From: Thalassococcus halodurans
Lineage (GTDB): Bacteria > Pseudomonadota > Alphaproteobacteria > Rhodobacterales > Rhodobacteraceae
Assembly (NCBI GenBank): GCA_950096585.1
Contig: CATNDK010000002.1
Span: forward strand, 1-46,554
Direction: 5' to 3'
DNA length: 46,554 bases
Under the pieces are notes generated by a model that was given only the letters and a program-made list of their open reading frames with translations, ran no database searches and had not been told where the DNA came from. A program made the translations under genes and the position numbers. Below are positions 18,295 through 28,233 of the stretch, piece after piece; the first letter of the stretch is position 1, and every line of letters begins with the position of its first letter.

Positions 18295-19566
18295 TTACAC
18301 ACCTCGACGCTTGGACTTCGCGACGTTTTTCCAAGCGATTTCCATGACATCCGTTGTCAGTTCGATCGGACGGTCCATGTAGCGGCAGATCGCTTTGACG
18401 TGCTGCAAAAGAAAGCCGGGATGCGCGCCCGAGGTGACGATGCCTTCGTTTTCATAGTGCTGGCGAAAGAAGGGTTCGACCACATCGGGGCGGTATTGGA
18501 TGCCGGTTCGGTCACAGGCTTCCGAGAAAATACGCAGGTATTCTTCGCGCGTCGGGCTGGGTACCTGAATTTTGAAGTAGATCCGCCGCAGAGCCGCGCC
18601 ATCGCCCAATTCTTCGGGCATCATGTTGGACGAAAAAACCACCAACTGATCGAACGGAATAGCAAAGGTTTTACCCGTATGCAGCGACATGTAGTCGACG
18701 TTCTTTTCCAGCGGGACGATCCAGCGGTTCAGAAACTCTTGCGGCGGTGACACCTGACGACCGAAGTCGTCCAGAATGAACACGCCACCAAGCGCCTTGA
18801 GGTGCATCGGCGCTTCGTAAAAGCGGGATTTCTCCTCAAAGGACAGATCCAGCTTATCCAGCGTCAGTTCGCCACCGGCCACAACGACAGGCCGCATACA
18901 CGGTACCCAGCGCTGGTCGTGACGCGGGGCATCTTCGGGCAGAACGGCGGGTTCGTGCAGGGTTTCATCGTAGAACCGGATGATCTGGTTCCCTACCATC
19001 ATGGCGTAGGGCAAAAAGATGGTGTCCTGAAAACACCGGCCCAGTGCCTCGGCGATCGAGGTTTTGCCGTTGCCGGGTTCGCCGTAAAGCAAGGCAGAGC
19101 GGCCAGAGTTGGCGGCAGGGCCAAGTTGAGGCACCAGTTCGGGCGGGATCACCAGATGGGACAGCGCGCGATCCAATTCGGACCGGTGCACTTCTTCATT
19201 TGCGATGGATTGGCGTTTGACCTGAAGGCAGAACGACTCGAAGGTGACGGGCGCTGGTCCGATATAGGCAGATGCCAACATCGCCTCGGCGGCCCACCGG
19301 CGGCCTGCATCTGTCAACGAATAACGGATGTCGGATTTGATATCTTGCGTCTCAAGACCTTGGGATTCCACAAGGTTCTGCTTGACCATCAGATCGATAA
19401 CCTGACGGCAGACCAGCTTGGGCAGTTTGATAATTCCGGCAATATCCGCCGGTGTCATCGTACCGATTTCGTTGATGACCTTTGCCGTCAGGCCGATCAG
19501 AAAGCTTTCGGACAGACCCGTTTCTTCGATGGTACGGGGCGGGATATCACATTCAAATATTGCCAC
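18295..19566 (-). CDS. AAA+ family ATPase with N-terminal winged-helix-like region
   Basis: Walker A LLYGEPGNGKTSIAEAL, GGVFILDDFGRQVSPPQEFLNRWIVPLE, sensor-1-like LVVFSSNMMPEELGDGAALRRIYFK. Confidence 0.82.
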   Translation of the reverse strand: MAIFECDIPPRTIEETGLSESFLIGLTAKVINEIGTMTPADIAGIIKLPKLVCRQVIDLMVKQNLVESQGLETQDIKSDIRYSLTDAGRRWAAEAMLASAYIGPAPVTFESFCLQVKRQSIANEEVHRSELDRALSHLVIPPELVPQLGPAANSGRSALLYGEPGNGKTSIAEALGRCFQDTIFLPYAMMVGNQIIRFYDETLHEPAVLPEDAPRHDQRWVPCMRPVVVAGGELTLDKLDLSFEEKSRFYEAPMHLKALGGVFILDDFGRQVSPPQEFLNRWIVPLEKNVDYMSLHTGKTFAIPFDQLVVFSSNMMPEELGDGAALRRIYFKIQVPSPTREEYLRIFSEACDRTGIQYRPDVVEPFFRQHYENEGIVTSGAHPGFLLQHVKAICRYMDRPIELTTDVMEIAWKNVAKSKRRGV

Positions 19567-20566
19567 GGAGCGTCTCCAGTGAGGTCGTTTGCGCAGCCGT
19601 TCGGGGCACGCGTTTGAAACTTAGGAAAGAAAGGCGTTTCTGGTCACGGCGGCTTCTGGCGACACCTGCCAGAATGATGCCCGAGAATATGGAAATCAGC
19701 CCCGTCAGCCCGATGGTCGCGCAAACCACCAAGGTCGGAAAGCGCATGACCAAACCGGTACGATAGTATTCCGCCAGAACCGGCAGAAACCAGAAAACCG
19801 AGGCCAGAATCATAGCAAGCCCGATGCCACCGAACACCATCACAGGGCGTTCCAGAACCAACAGATCGGCAATGGTTCGCAGAATAAAAAAGCCGTCTTT
19901 GTAGGTGCTCAGCTTGCTGGTCGATCCGTCTGCGCGGGCAAAATAGGTGACTGGTGCCTCTGCATAAGCGGCTTCGACCTGAAAGGCGTGGATCGTCATT
20001 TCAGTCTCGATCTCAAAGCCTTGGGCCGAAATCGGGAACGATTTTACAAACCGGCGGGACATGATGCGGTATCCCGACAGCATATCGCCAAGCTTCTTTT
20101 GAAACAGCCACGCGACCGTATTCGAAAGCAGCTTATTTCCGAAACGATGGCCCCGACGATAGGCCGCGCCATCTTCGGTCACGCGGGTACCGACCATCAG
20201 GTCGATGCCGTCGCGACGGACCTTTTCGATCAGATCGACGACAGTCGAGATGTCATAGGTCATGTCGCCATCAACCATGATGTAAATCTCGGCCTCGGTG
20301 TCACGAAACAGGCGGCGCAGCGCATGGCCTTTGCCTTTGTTGGCTTCGGTACACACAATCGCGCCCGCCTGCCGCGCAACGGCGGCGGTGTTATCGGATG
20401 ACCCGTTGTCACAGACATGAATTTGCGCACCAGGCAGGTGATGCCTGAAACCCGTGACAACATCGGCAATCGACAGCGCCTCATCCAGACACGGGATGAT
20501 CACTGCGACGTCGTCAAAGCGGCTTCCCGACGCGTCATGTTCAAATTTGTCTAACTCGTAATTCAT
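19553..20566 (-). CDS. Membrane-anchored glycosyltransferase family 2 (polyisoprenyl-phosphate GT-like)
   Basis: VAVIIPCLDEALSIADVVTGFRHHLPGAQIHVCDNGSSDNTAA; EIYIMVDGDMTYD; two C-terminal TM segments. Confidence 0.87.
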   Translation of the reverse strand: MNYELDKFEHDASGSRFDDVAVIIPCLDEALSIADVVTGFRHHLPGAQIHVCDNGSSDNTAAVARQAGAIVCTEANKGKGHALRRLFRDTEAEIYIMVDGDMTYDISTVVDLIEKVRRDGIDLMVGTRVTEDGAAYRRGHRFGNKLLSNTVAWLFQKKLGDMLSGYRIMSRRFVKSFPISAQGFEIETEMTIHAFQVEAAYAEAPVTYFARADGSTSKLSTYKDGFFILRTIADLLVLERPVMVFGGIGLAMILASVFWFLPVLAEYYRTGLVMRFPTLVVCATIGLTGLISIFSGIILAGVARSRRDQKRLSFLSFKRVPRTAAQTTSLETLRGNI

Positions 20567-20656
20567 ATGGTCGCCTTTATGAGGCAGCGTAAAAAATGGA
20601 TTTAGATGCGTTATTTAAGCATACAGTCCTTTGTGTGGCAAAATATGATCGTTTCA

Positions 20657-23140
20657 TTATTCAAACGTGGTGCGTGGCGTATTGGCCAGAGGCATGGCCG
20701 AACCGGATCGGGCGCTTGATGTCAGCGGGATCAGCAGCACAATCCCGTAGAACGCAGCGCCGATGTAGAACAGGGCAGCAAAGCCTGTCACCTGCGCCAC
20801 AAGGGGCGCAAGGCCCGCGACTGCCGCGCTCATCGCGCCATTGATGGCCCATGCCCATGGCACCAGTGTCACGTCTTCTTTCTGCGCAAGGGCAAGTCCC
20901 TGAGGAAACAGATGCCCCATGATGATCCCGCCCGGCGCAATCAATGCCGCCACAGCAAGGATGTTGACCATCAAAGGCGCCCCCATCAGGGCTGTAACGA
21001 AGTACGGTAGGATCAGCGCCGCCAGAACGGCATAGGCGATAACCCCCAAGGCCGCCGTGCGTAGCGTGAGGCCCTTTTCAAAGCTTTTATTGCTGATCAG
21101 GCTGCCCAGCCCCGTCGATAGGATAACGGCGCACAAAACCACCGCAATGGTCAGACCAGGATTGCCCAGCAGGATTGATGTACGCTGGATCAAAGCAATC
21201 TCGATAAACATGAACCCTGCGCCGAGCGCCATGAAATACGCCATAAAGCTGGCTGCACGCCCACGGCTTTTGACCCGACGGCCCGAGTAGGCCAGAGGTA
21301 CCAAGGCCAGTACAAAGGCGATGAAGCCCACGGCCAAAGTCAGGATCACGCGACCGTAATGGAAAACATCTGAGGGACTGTCGCGGCTGTCAGCAACAAA
21401 GGCCCAGAATTCGGACCGCATGTAGCGTGCAGGATTGAAGTGATCCATGTGGAATGGCCGGTTGTCACTGGCAACACCAAAGCGTTTGTTCGCCTCGGCA
21501 GAAATGGCCGCCAGTTCAGCCTCTGGCCGGTCCGTCGACAACATGCGTTCGTAAGCCTGAAAATTCGGGTCTGTCTGCAGGCCCGGTGCATAGGCAACCT
21601 TAAAGCCGTGCTTGGCTGCTTCCTGAACAGTATTGGCGACCTCTTCATCCGACCAACCGGACAATTTGACCAGCATCGGATTGTCGTCCCACGGATTGTC
21701 CCACTGATGCGCCATGGAGTCTTTGTAAAACACCATCGTGGTTCTGGTCGGATCTGTAGATATGCCACGTTCAACCAGATAGCGGCGCAGCCCGTGCATC
21801 ATATCCAGCTTGTTGGTTTGTAGGATAACCGCCCGCCCCTTATCGGACACCCTGTCCAGTACAGCCGACAGGCCTTCGTAGGTGAAAACATAATCTGTGG
21901 TGCCACCCAACCCGCCGAGCTGGAACACCAATGTGGCCCCGCTCCATGACACAAGGACGACGTCATAGGTTTCGGTATCACGCTCTAAAAAAGACCTCGC
22001 TTCTTCGATGTGGAGGTCGACATCGGGCTCTGACAGGAATTGGGCCAGATTGTACTCGGGCAGCGCGTGACCCGCTTCGACCAATCGGCGGTTCAATTCG
22101 ACCCCGACAACACGATTTACGCCATTGGCACGAAGCGACATCAAATCGGCGCCCGCACCGGCAAAAATCACCAAGGCCGAGTCTGCCGGACCGGACATCA
22201 AGGCCGGAATTGCAGGTGGGTGAACGGGTACGTCGATGCCTTCGACTTGATAGGGTACAAGGAACGCCATCCCATCACCGTTGGACAGCGACAACACAGC
22301 CCCCTGCCCCGGTTCGGCCTGCTTTTCGATCGCGGCAACGCGCGTGAAACTGTTCCATCCTGTCCAGCGTTCGACATGGTCGAACTGCATGTTGTAGTCG
22401 CGAACAAGGTAGTTGGGGTCGGCCGACGGTTCGATCACGGCGCGATATGCCGAGGTCTGAACAACCAGCAACAGGCCCAAAGCTCCGGCAACGCATAGGA
22501 TTCCAAAAACACGCCTGCTTGACCAGATAAACGCCGCAGCAGCCAATACCGCAGCAATCGCAGGGGCGGAAACAGAGGCGGCATACCCAGTGATTTCCAT
22601 TATCACGACAATCGCCACACAGCCCAAAGCCGCGCCGAACAGATCAGCCGCATAGAGCGCGCCGTAGCCTTGGCTGGGCGCACGGGCGAACAGGAAGGAC
22701 AACAAAGCGCCAAACAGGAAATAAGGGACTGTTAACGCGAGGCCGACACGAGCCGCCGCAACCGGTGATGCCAAAAGAAGATACTGGAATATCCCGCGAC
22801 TTCCGTCCTCCGAACCGGCATTGCGTATCTCTGAATTGATCCCTTCTTTCGCGTCGGCGATGAACAGATGGGCACCGACTATCAGCGCCGCGATACACAG
22901 GCAAAGAACCGCAAGGACAACGCCAGTATCGGTTTGTACCTTTGACAGATCAAAGCGGCTCATGATTGATCCGGCGGCTGTCAGGCCCAGCATGGCCAAG
23001 GCTATCGCCACAAAGATATAGCTGGGCCCAACCGCAAAGTTGATCGTTCTGACGCTGGACACCTCAAAGGCTAGCAAAGCGCAGCAGATCAGGAAGGTTC
23101 CCAGATAGGTGCCAAACGGAATTCTGGCGTTCGAATTCAC
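20657..23140 (-). CDS. Polytopic membrane protein with embedded spermidine-synthase-like SAM-binding domain
   Basis: 827 aa; N-terminal and C-terminal TM bundles flanking LVIFAGAGADLMSLRANGVNRVVGVELNRRLVEA ... ETYDVVLVSWSGATLVFQLGG; ATGA overlap with tadC. Confidence 0.75.
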   Translation of the reverse strand: MNSNARIPFGTYLGTFLICCALLAFEVSSVRTINFAVGPSYIFVAIALAMLGLTAAGSIMSRFDLSKVQTDTGVVLAVLCLCIAALIVGAHLFIADAKEGINSEIRNAGSEDGSRGIFQYLLLASPVAAARVGLALTVPYFLFGALLSFLFARAPSQGYGALYAADLFGAALGCVAIVVIMEITGYAASVSAPAIAAVLAAAAFIWSSRRVFGILCVAGALGLLLVVQTSAYRAVIEPSADPNYLVRDYNMQFDHVERWTGWNSFTRVAAIEKQAEPGQGAVLSLSNGDGMAFLVPYQVEGIDVPVHPPAIPALMSGPADSALVIFAGAGADLMSLRANGVNRVVGVELNRRLVEAGHALPEYNLAQFLSEPDVDLHIEEARSFLERDTETYDVVLVSWSGATLVFQLGGLGGTTDYVFTYEGLSAVLDRVSDKGRAVILQTNKLDMMHGLRRYLVERGISTDPTRTTMVFYKDSMAHQWDNPWDDNPMLVKLSGWSDEEVANTVQEAAKHGFKVAYAPGLQTDPNFQAYERMLSTDRPEAELAAISAEANKRFGVASDNRPFHMDHFNPARYMRSEFWAFVADSRDSPSDVFHYGRVILTLAVGFIAFVLALVPLAYSGRRVKSRGRAASFMAYFMALGAGFMFIEIALIQRTSILLGNPGLTIAVVLCAVILSTGLGSLISNKSFEKGLTLRTAALGVIAYAVLAALILPYFVTALMGAPLMVNILAVAALIAPGGIIMGHLFPQGLALAQKEDVTLVPWAWAINGAMSAAVAGLAPLVAQVTGFAALFYIGAAFYGIVLLIPLTSSARSGSAMPLANTPRTTFE

Positions 23141-24060
23141 GACGGCGAAAGTCCTGAAAGCATTTTCATGATGACCAACAAAATCGGAACCAACACAATG
23201 ATCAGGTTCACAGGGAACATGAAGGCCGCCATCGGGAACAGCATTTTCACCGGCAGGGCGTTCGCTTTTTCTTCGGCGCGCACAAGGCGCATTTGACGAA
23301 GTTCACGGGCATAGACGCGCAAGGTTTTACCAACACTCGTCCCCAGTTCCTGACTTTGTTTGAAAAGAACCGCCAGCGTCCGCGCCTCTTCCAGATTGAC
23401 GCGCAGGGCAAAGTTATGAAGCGCCTCGTGCAACGACCGGCCCGCGCGCACCTCAAGGTTCATGATGGACAGCTGGACGCCAAAGTCCCGCGTTGTCAGA
23501 AGGAACTCGCGCGTCACGCGCTGAAGCGCGGCTTCGATACCAAGACCGGAGTCAACGCAGACCAGCAGGAGGTCCATAAAATCGGGAAACATTTTCCGGA
23601 ATTCACGGGTGCGTCGTTTGCCAATGTTTTCAAGGACCATCGAGCAGACGACAAAAGAAACACCCCCAAGGACGGCACCCAGAAACAGGATGATCTTACC
23701 GCTGACGTCCTCGAACAACAGATCACCGACGATCTGTGTGCCAATGAAAATGACTGCAGCGACCATGACGCGGATCAGGTTGAAACGCCCGACCGCCTTG
23801 CTTGAGAAAAAGCCTGCCTGAACCAAACGCATGGGCAGAGAGTTCGGTGGTTGGGATTTCACCACGTCCAGATAATAACGGATTTCTTCGTTTTCATCGC
23901 CCAGAATGCGGTCGATCTCTTCATCCGTTTGCGAACGTTTTGCACGCGTCGAACTAAGGTTCCGTGCAATTTCTGCACGCCGTAAAAAGTAATTGCTGAC
24001 TGCAAACACAATCAACAGCACCGCAATAAAGATGCTGATAAGCACAACCGTCTGGTTCAT
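23137..24060 (-). CDS. tadC: Tad pilus inner-membrane protein TadC (T2SS F family)
   Basis: MFPDFMDLLLVCVDSGLGIEAALQRVTREF ... LEEARTLAVLFKQSQELGTSVGKTLRVYARELRQMRLVRAEEKANALPVKMLFPMAAFMFPVNLIIVLVPILL. Confidence 0.9.
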   Translation of the reverse strand: MNQTVVLISIFIAVLLIVFAVSNYFLRRAEIARNLSSTRAKRSQTDEEIDRILGDENEEIRYYLDVVKSQPPNSLPMRLVQAGFFSSKAVGRFNLIRVMVAAVIFIGTQIVGDLLFEDVSGKIILFLGAVLGGVSFVVCSMVLENIGKRRTREFRKMFPDFMDLLLVCVDSGLGIEAALQRVTREFLLTTRDFGVQLSIMNLEVRAGRSLHEALHNFALRVNLEEARTLAVLFKQSQELGTSVGKTLRVYARELRQMRLVRAEEKANALPVKMLFPMAAFMFPVNLIIVLVPILLVIMKMLSGLSPS

Positions 24061-24090
24061 ACGCGCGGCTCCGCTTCAAAAAACAAGAAA

Positions 24091-25053
24091 TCAGTAATCA
24101 AAGTTCACCAACTTTCTGATCACGATCATGCCGAAGAACAGAAGCGTCAGGCAGACACCCACGACCAAGCCGCCGTATCCGCTTTCCCAAACCAAATCGA
24201 AATAGGTCGGCACCATTGCTTTGAGCATATAGAATAGGCCAAACGGGAAGAGCAGCATGATCCACGCTGTGATCCGGCCCTCTGCCGAAATCGCCTTGAT
24301 CTTTGCTTTAATCATCAGGCGGTCGCGGATCATTTGCGCAAGGTTTTCAAGGATTTCCGCCAGATTACCACCTGTGCCACGCTGAACGCTGACACTGACC
24401 GTGACCATGTTCAACTCGGGCGCGCCAACACGGTCATACATGTTCAGCATCGCCTGTTCTAGTTCCGAACCGAACGTCAGCTGATCGCTGAGGATGCCAA
24501 ACTCGGATCCAATCGGGTCAGGCATTTCGCGGGACACAAGCGCAATGGATGTCCCCAGGGGGTGACCTGCGCTCAGGCTTCGAACAATGATATCCAGCGC
24601 AGGCGCCAGCTGAGCCGTATAGGCCTTGATACGCATATCACGCAGGAATTTGATGATCAGGATCGACGCCGCGACGCCGAAAAACACCGCGAAAAGGACC
24701 GTGTAGGGAAAGGTTGTTGTGACAAAAATCAGGCCAACCACATAGCCCAAAAGGCACAACGCGATGAAATAGCCAACGCGCCGCACCTGACTGATTTCCT
24801 TGCCGGTCTGGACGATCATCTTGTTGATCCATCCACCGATTGTCTGTTCACCATCGCGCCCGGACATGCCCCGTCGCTTCAGCAGCTCACCATAGGCGTT
24901 TTCGGCCCCCTTCGTATGGCGAAGTGTTTCGATCCGGTTCGACACCTGGCTTTTGGCCTTCCGGAACGACGTCAGCATCCGCAGCAGCGTGTCCACCAAA
25001 AGCAGCGCTGCCGCGAAGATCAGACCATATAAAACAATCGGATTATCAAACAT
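24091..25053 (-). CDS. tadB: Tad pilus inner-membrane protein TadB (T2SS F family)
   Basis: LAPALDIIVRSLSAGHPLGTSIALVSREMPDPIGSEFGILSDQLTFG; VQRGTGGNLAEILENLAQMIRDRLMIKAKIKAISAEGRITAWIM. Confidence 0.92.
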   Translation of the reverse strand: MFDNPIVLYGLIFAAALLLVDTLLRMLTSFRKAKSQVSNRIETLRHTKGAENAYGELLKRRGMSGRDGEQTIGGWINKMIVQTGKEISQVRRVGYFIALCLLGYVVGLIFVTTTFPYTVLFAVFFGVAASILIIKFLRDMRIKAYTAQLAPALDIIVRSLSAGHPLGTSIALVSREMPDPIGSEFGILSDQLTFGSELEQAMLNMYDRVGAPELNMVTVSVSVQRGTGGNLAEILENLAQMIRDRLMIKAKIKAISAEGRITAWIMLLFPFGLFYMLKAMVPTYFDLVWESGYGGLVVGVCLTLLFFGMIVIRKLVNFDY

Positions 25054-25056
25054 AAA

Positions 25057-26469
25057 CTACAGGGCCTTCGAGGGGTTAAACATCTGTGGATCAAGGAAAA
25101 TGTTCATGGTTTCGAGGTCGTCCATGAACGACGGGCGGATACCGGTGGCTTTGTATTCGCCGCGGATCGTGCCGTTTTCTTCGACACCCAGCTTTTTGAA
25201 GTACATCAGTTCCTGAAGCTGGATGATGTCCCCTTCCATGCCCGTGATCTCGGAAATCGAGGTCACACGACGCGAACCGTCGCGCAGACGTGACAGCTGT
25301 ACAATCATGTGAACCGCCGAGCTGATCTGGGACCGGATCGCCATCTGGGTCATCGGCATGCCCGCCATACCAACCATCTGTTCGATACGGGAAATCGCAT
25401 CGCGCGGGTTGTTGGCGTGAATGGTCGACATCGACCCCTCGTGACCAGTGTTCATCGCCTGCAACATGTCAAAGGCTTCAGGGCCCCTGACCTCGCCGAT
25501 GATAACGCGGTCGGGACGCATCCGGAGCGCGTTTTTCACCAGATCGCGCTGCATGATTTCGTGACGTCCATCCACCGTGGGCGGGCGCGTTTCAAGACGC
25601 ACCACGTGCGGCTGCTGTAGCTGAAGTTCGGCCGCGTCTTCGATGGTCACAAGGCGTTCGTCATGCGGAATGTAGCTGGACAGCGCGTTCAGCATTGTCG
25701 TTTTACCGGAACCGGTACCACCGGACACAACGATCGACACCTTGGCCTCGACCGCAGCGGCCAGCAGTTCGGCCATGCCTTTCGCCAACGCATTCGCATC
25801 GACCAGTTTGGACAGCGACAGCGGTTTCTTGGTGAACTTACGGATTGAGACCTGAGGGCCATCGACCGCGATCGGGCGGATCGCTACGTTCACACGCGAC
25901 CCGTCCTGCAAACGCGCATCCACCAAGGGCGAGCTTTCGTCGACACGGCGGCCAACGGCCGCAACGATCTTGTTCACAATCCGCATCAGGTGCGCTTCGT
26001 CTTTGAAGCGTACAGTCGTACGTTCGATTTTGCCCCGACGTTCGACAAACACGGTGCCCGCGCCAACGATCAGAATATCGGCGATGGTTTCGTCTGCCAG
26101 CAGCGGTTCAAGCGGGCCAAGACCCAGCATTTCGTCGCCGATGTCGGTGATCAGCTTGTCCAACTCTTTCGAACTGAGCGGCAGGTTGTGATCCTTGGCA
26201 TAAGCGCGCACCAGCGGCTTTAGCTCGTCGTGGATTTCGTCCTGCTCCATCGTATCAAGGATGGACAGGTTGATCTTATCCAACAGGTAACGGTGCAGCG
26301 CGACGCGCTCTTCGACGAAATCCATGCTGTGGGCGCCCGAGTGCTGAGGCGCTGGATCGCTTGGAAGTTCGCGATCCTGCAACGCATACTCGTGCAGCTT
26401 GATTACGTCTTTTTCTTCAGAAGGTTCTTCGACTTTACGCTGTGTATTTCTAAAAAATCGGCCGGCCAT
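25057..26469 (-). CDS. tadA: Tad pilus ATPase TadA/CpaF
   Basis: Walker A VVSGGTGSGKTTMLNALSSYIP; LETRPPTVDGRHEIMQRDLVKNALRMRPDRVIIGEVRGPEAFDMLQAMNTGHEGSMSTIHANN. Confidence 0.95.
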   Translation of the reverse strand: MAGRFFRNTQRKVEEPSEEKDVIKLHEYALQDRELPSDPAPQHSGAHSMDFVEERVALHRYLLDKINLSILDTMEQDEIHDELKPLVRAYAKDHNLPLSSKELDKLITDIGDEMLGLGPLEPLLADETIADILIVGAGTVFVERRGKIERTTVRFKDEAHLMRIVNKIVAAVGRRVDESSPLVDARLQDGSRVNVAIRPIAVDGPQVSIRKFTKKPLSLSKLVDANALAKGMAELLAAAVEAKVSIVVSGGTGSGKTTMLNALSSYIPHDERLVTIEDAAELQLQQPHVVRLETRPPTVDGRHEIMQRDLVKNALRMRPDRVIIGEVRGPEAFDMLQAMNTGHEGSMSTIHANNPRDAISRIEQMVGMAGMPMTQMAIRSQISSAVHMIVQLSRLRDGSRRVTSISEITGMEGDIIQLQELMYFKKLGVEENGTIRGEYKATGIRPSFMDDLETMNIFLDPQMFNPSKAL

Positions 26470-26485
26470 AATGCCTCTCCTAAAT

Positions 26486-27061
26486 TTAATAAACGATGAC
26501 CTTCGTGCCGTTGCCCACCTTACGGTACAGGTCCATCACGTCTTTGTTGGTCAGGCGAAAACAGCCTGAGGTCTCGTAACTACCGATAGAACCGGAACTG
26601 TTGGTTCCATGAATACGGTACAGCGTGTCCCGACCATTCGCATAAAGGTAGAGGGCACGCGCGCCCAAGGGGTTGTAAGGCCCCGGAGGCACATAGTCTG
26701 GCAGGCTGGGGTCGCGTTTGCGCATGTCGCTTGGCGGACGCCAAGCCGGCCATTCGGCCTTGCGTTGGACCACAGTTGTTCCTGTCCACTCAAAACCCGG
26801 ACGTCCGATGGACACCCGATACTGTTCTGCTTTGCCCTGCCCCAGAACGCGCCACAATACACGTTCCTTATTCGAAATGATAATCGTTCCCGGGCGCTCT
26901 GACGTTTTGTAGGGCACAATACTCATTGTACTCTCGCCATGATCGCGCGGCAACTTTCGCGTTTCTGCGAACGCCGCATCGCCGGAATGCACCACAGCCG
27001 TCGCCACCGCGCCCAATCCCAGACGCAGGATTTGTCTTCGGTTTTGACGGGTCAGGTTCAT
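26486..27061 (-). CDS. L,D-transpeptidase (YkuD domain) with Tat-like signal
   Basis: Catalytic motif YRIHGTNSSGSIGSYETSGCFRLTNKDVMDLY; N-terminus MNLTRQNRRQILRLGLGAVATA; ATGA overlap with cpaE-like gene. Confidence 0.88.
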   Translation of the reverse strand: MNLTRQNRRQILRLGLGAVATAVVHSGDAAFAETRKLPRDHGESTMSIVPYKTSERPGTIIISNKERVLWRVLGQGKAEQYRVSIGRPGFEWTGTTVVQRKAEWPAWRPPSDMRKRDPSLPDYVPPGPYNPLGARALYLYANGRDTLYRIHGTNSSGSIGSYETSGCFRLTNKDVMDLYRKVGNGTKVIVY

Positions 27062-28203
27062 TTCTTTTTCGCCCCCAAAAGGTTCATGGATTCCATGTAA
27101 GCGGTCAGCTTTTTCAGGAAGGCCGAGCGTGATGAAATCTCGCTGGCCAGAACGCCGCGATCCATTGCTTCGCCGATTGTCGAGCTGTCGACAGGCAGGA
27201 AGGTGAACGGGGTGTCGCCCAGCAGTTCCTCGATTTTGCTTTTGGAAATGCGTTGGCCGAACAGTTGGTTCGCATGCTTGTTGAACAGAACATGCACCGG
27301 AAAATCATCGCCACGGATCGAGCGGATATGTTCAAGCAAGTCCAGCGTGTGCTTGATCGCGGGCAGATTGACCTCGCTGACCAGCGTGCAGGAATTGACG
27401 CCCGCCAGAACATCATCGCGCCATTCGGTGGCGTAATAGGGGATGTCCAGAAACAGCAGGGAATGTTCCAGACTGATCGCATCCAGCAAGCGCAGGATCA
27501 GTTCCTGACCGTTCATTTCCGTGTTCACGTCAGGACGTTTGAACGAATAGAGGTAAAAGCCCGCGTCGTGCTTTTGTTGGATGACACTGATGAATTCGCT
27601 GTCGATCCGGCGATGGGCATTCTTGACCGATCCAAGGTTCAAAGAGCTGACCATATTCAGCACATAGCCACAGTTACCTGTCGAGAAATCCAGATCGACC
27701 AGGGCAATGTTCGGGTCTTTTTTCGCCAGTTTGCGGCTGGCAATATCGGCCATGTTGATGGCCACAGTGGTCGCACCTGCCCCGCCGACACATGAGATGA
27801 TTGCGTTTACCGTGTTGTGGCTGTTGCGGTTTGTCCGGACGGAACTGCGCAATGATGTCAACAACTTAGGCTTATCAACCGGCTTCAGAAGCCAGTCCTG
27901 CACATGATAGCGCAGCAGCTTTTGCATCGCGTCGTGATCAAGCGCGTTGGACAGCAGGATCAACGGGATGTCGGGCGCGATTGCGCGCACTTCAGAGAAA
28001 ATCTGAAGCTCTTCTTCGGTCATGTCCTCGATCTCGGCGATGACCACGTCGGTCATCGGAACGTCCATCGACCGCGCCACTTCTTCCACGCGCAGCGTCG
28101 TGACCAGAAAACGGCTTTCGTTCTCCAGAATGGATGCGGCTTCGCTGTCATTCAGGCTTTTGCCCAAGATAAGCGTTACCCGTGTGAGTGCCCCGGAATT
28201 CAT
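27058..28203 (-). CDS. cpaE: Pilus assembly protein CpaE/TadZ (receiver-like N-terminus plus ParA/MinD-type ATPase)
   Basis: IISCVGGAGATTVAINMADIASRKLAKKDPNIALVDLDFSTGNCGYVLNM; tad locus position. Confidence 0.85.
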   Translation of the reverse strand: MNSGALTRVTLILGKSLNDSEAASILENESRFLVTTLRVEEVARSMDVPMTDVVIAEIEDMTEEELQIFSEVRAIAPDIPLILLSNALDHDAMQKLLRYHVQDWLLKPVDKPKLLTSLRSSVRTNRNSHNTVNAIISCVGGAGATTVAINMADIASRKLAKKDPNIALVDLDFSTGNCGYVLNMVSSLNLGSVKNAHRRIDSEFISVIQQKHDAGFYLYSFKRPDVNTEMNGQELILRLLDAISLEHSLLFLDIPYYATEWRDDVLAGVNSCTLVSEVNLPAIKHTLDLLEHIRSIRGDDFPVHVLFNKHANQLFGQRISKSKIEELLGDTPFTFLPVDSSTIGEAMDRGVLASEISSRSAFLKKLTAYMESMNLLGAKKK

Positions 28204-28233
28204 TTATTCTTACCCGATTTTTTCATTTTCTTT

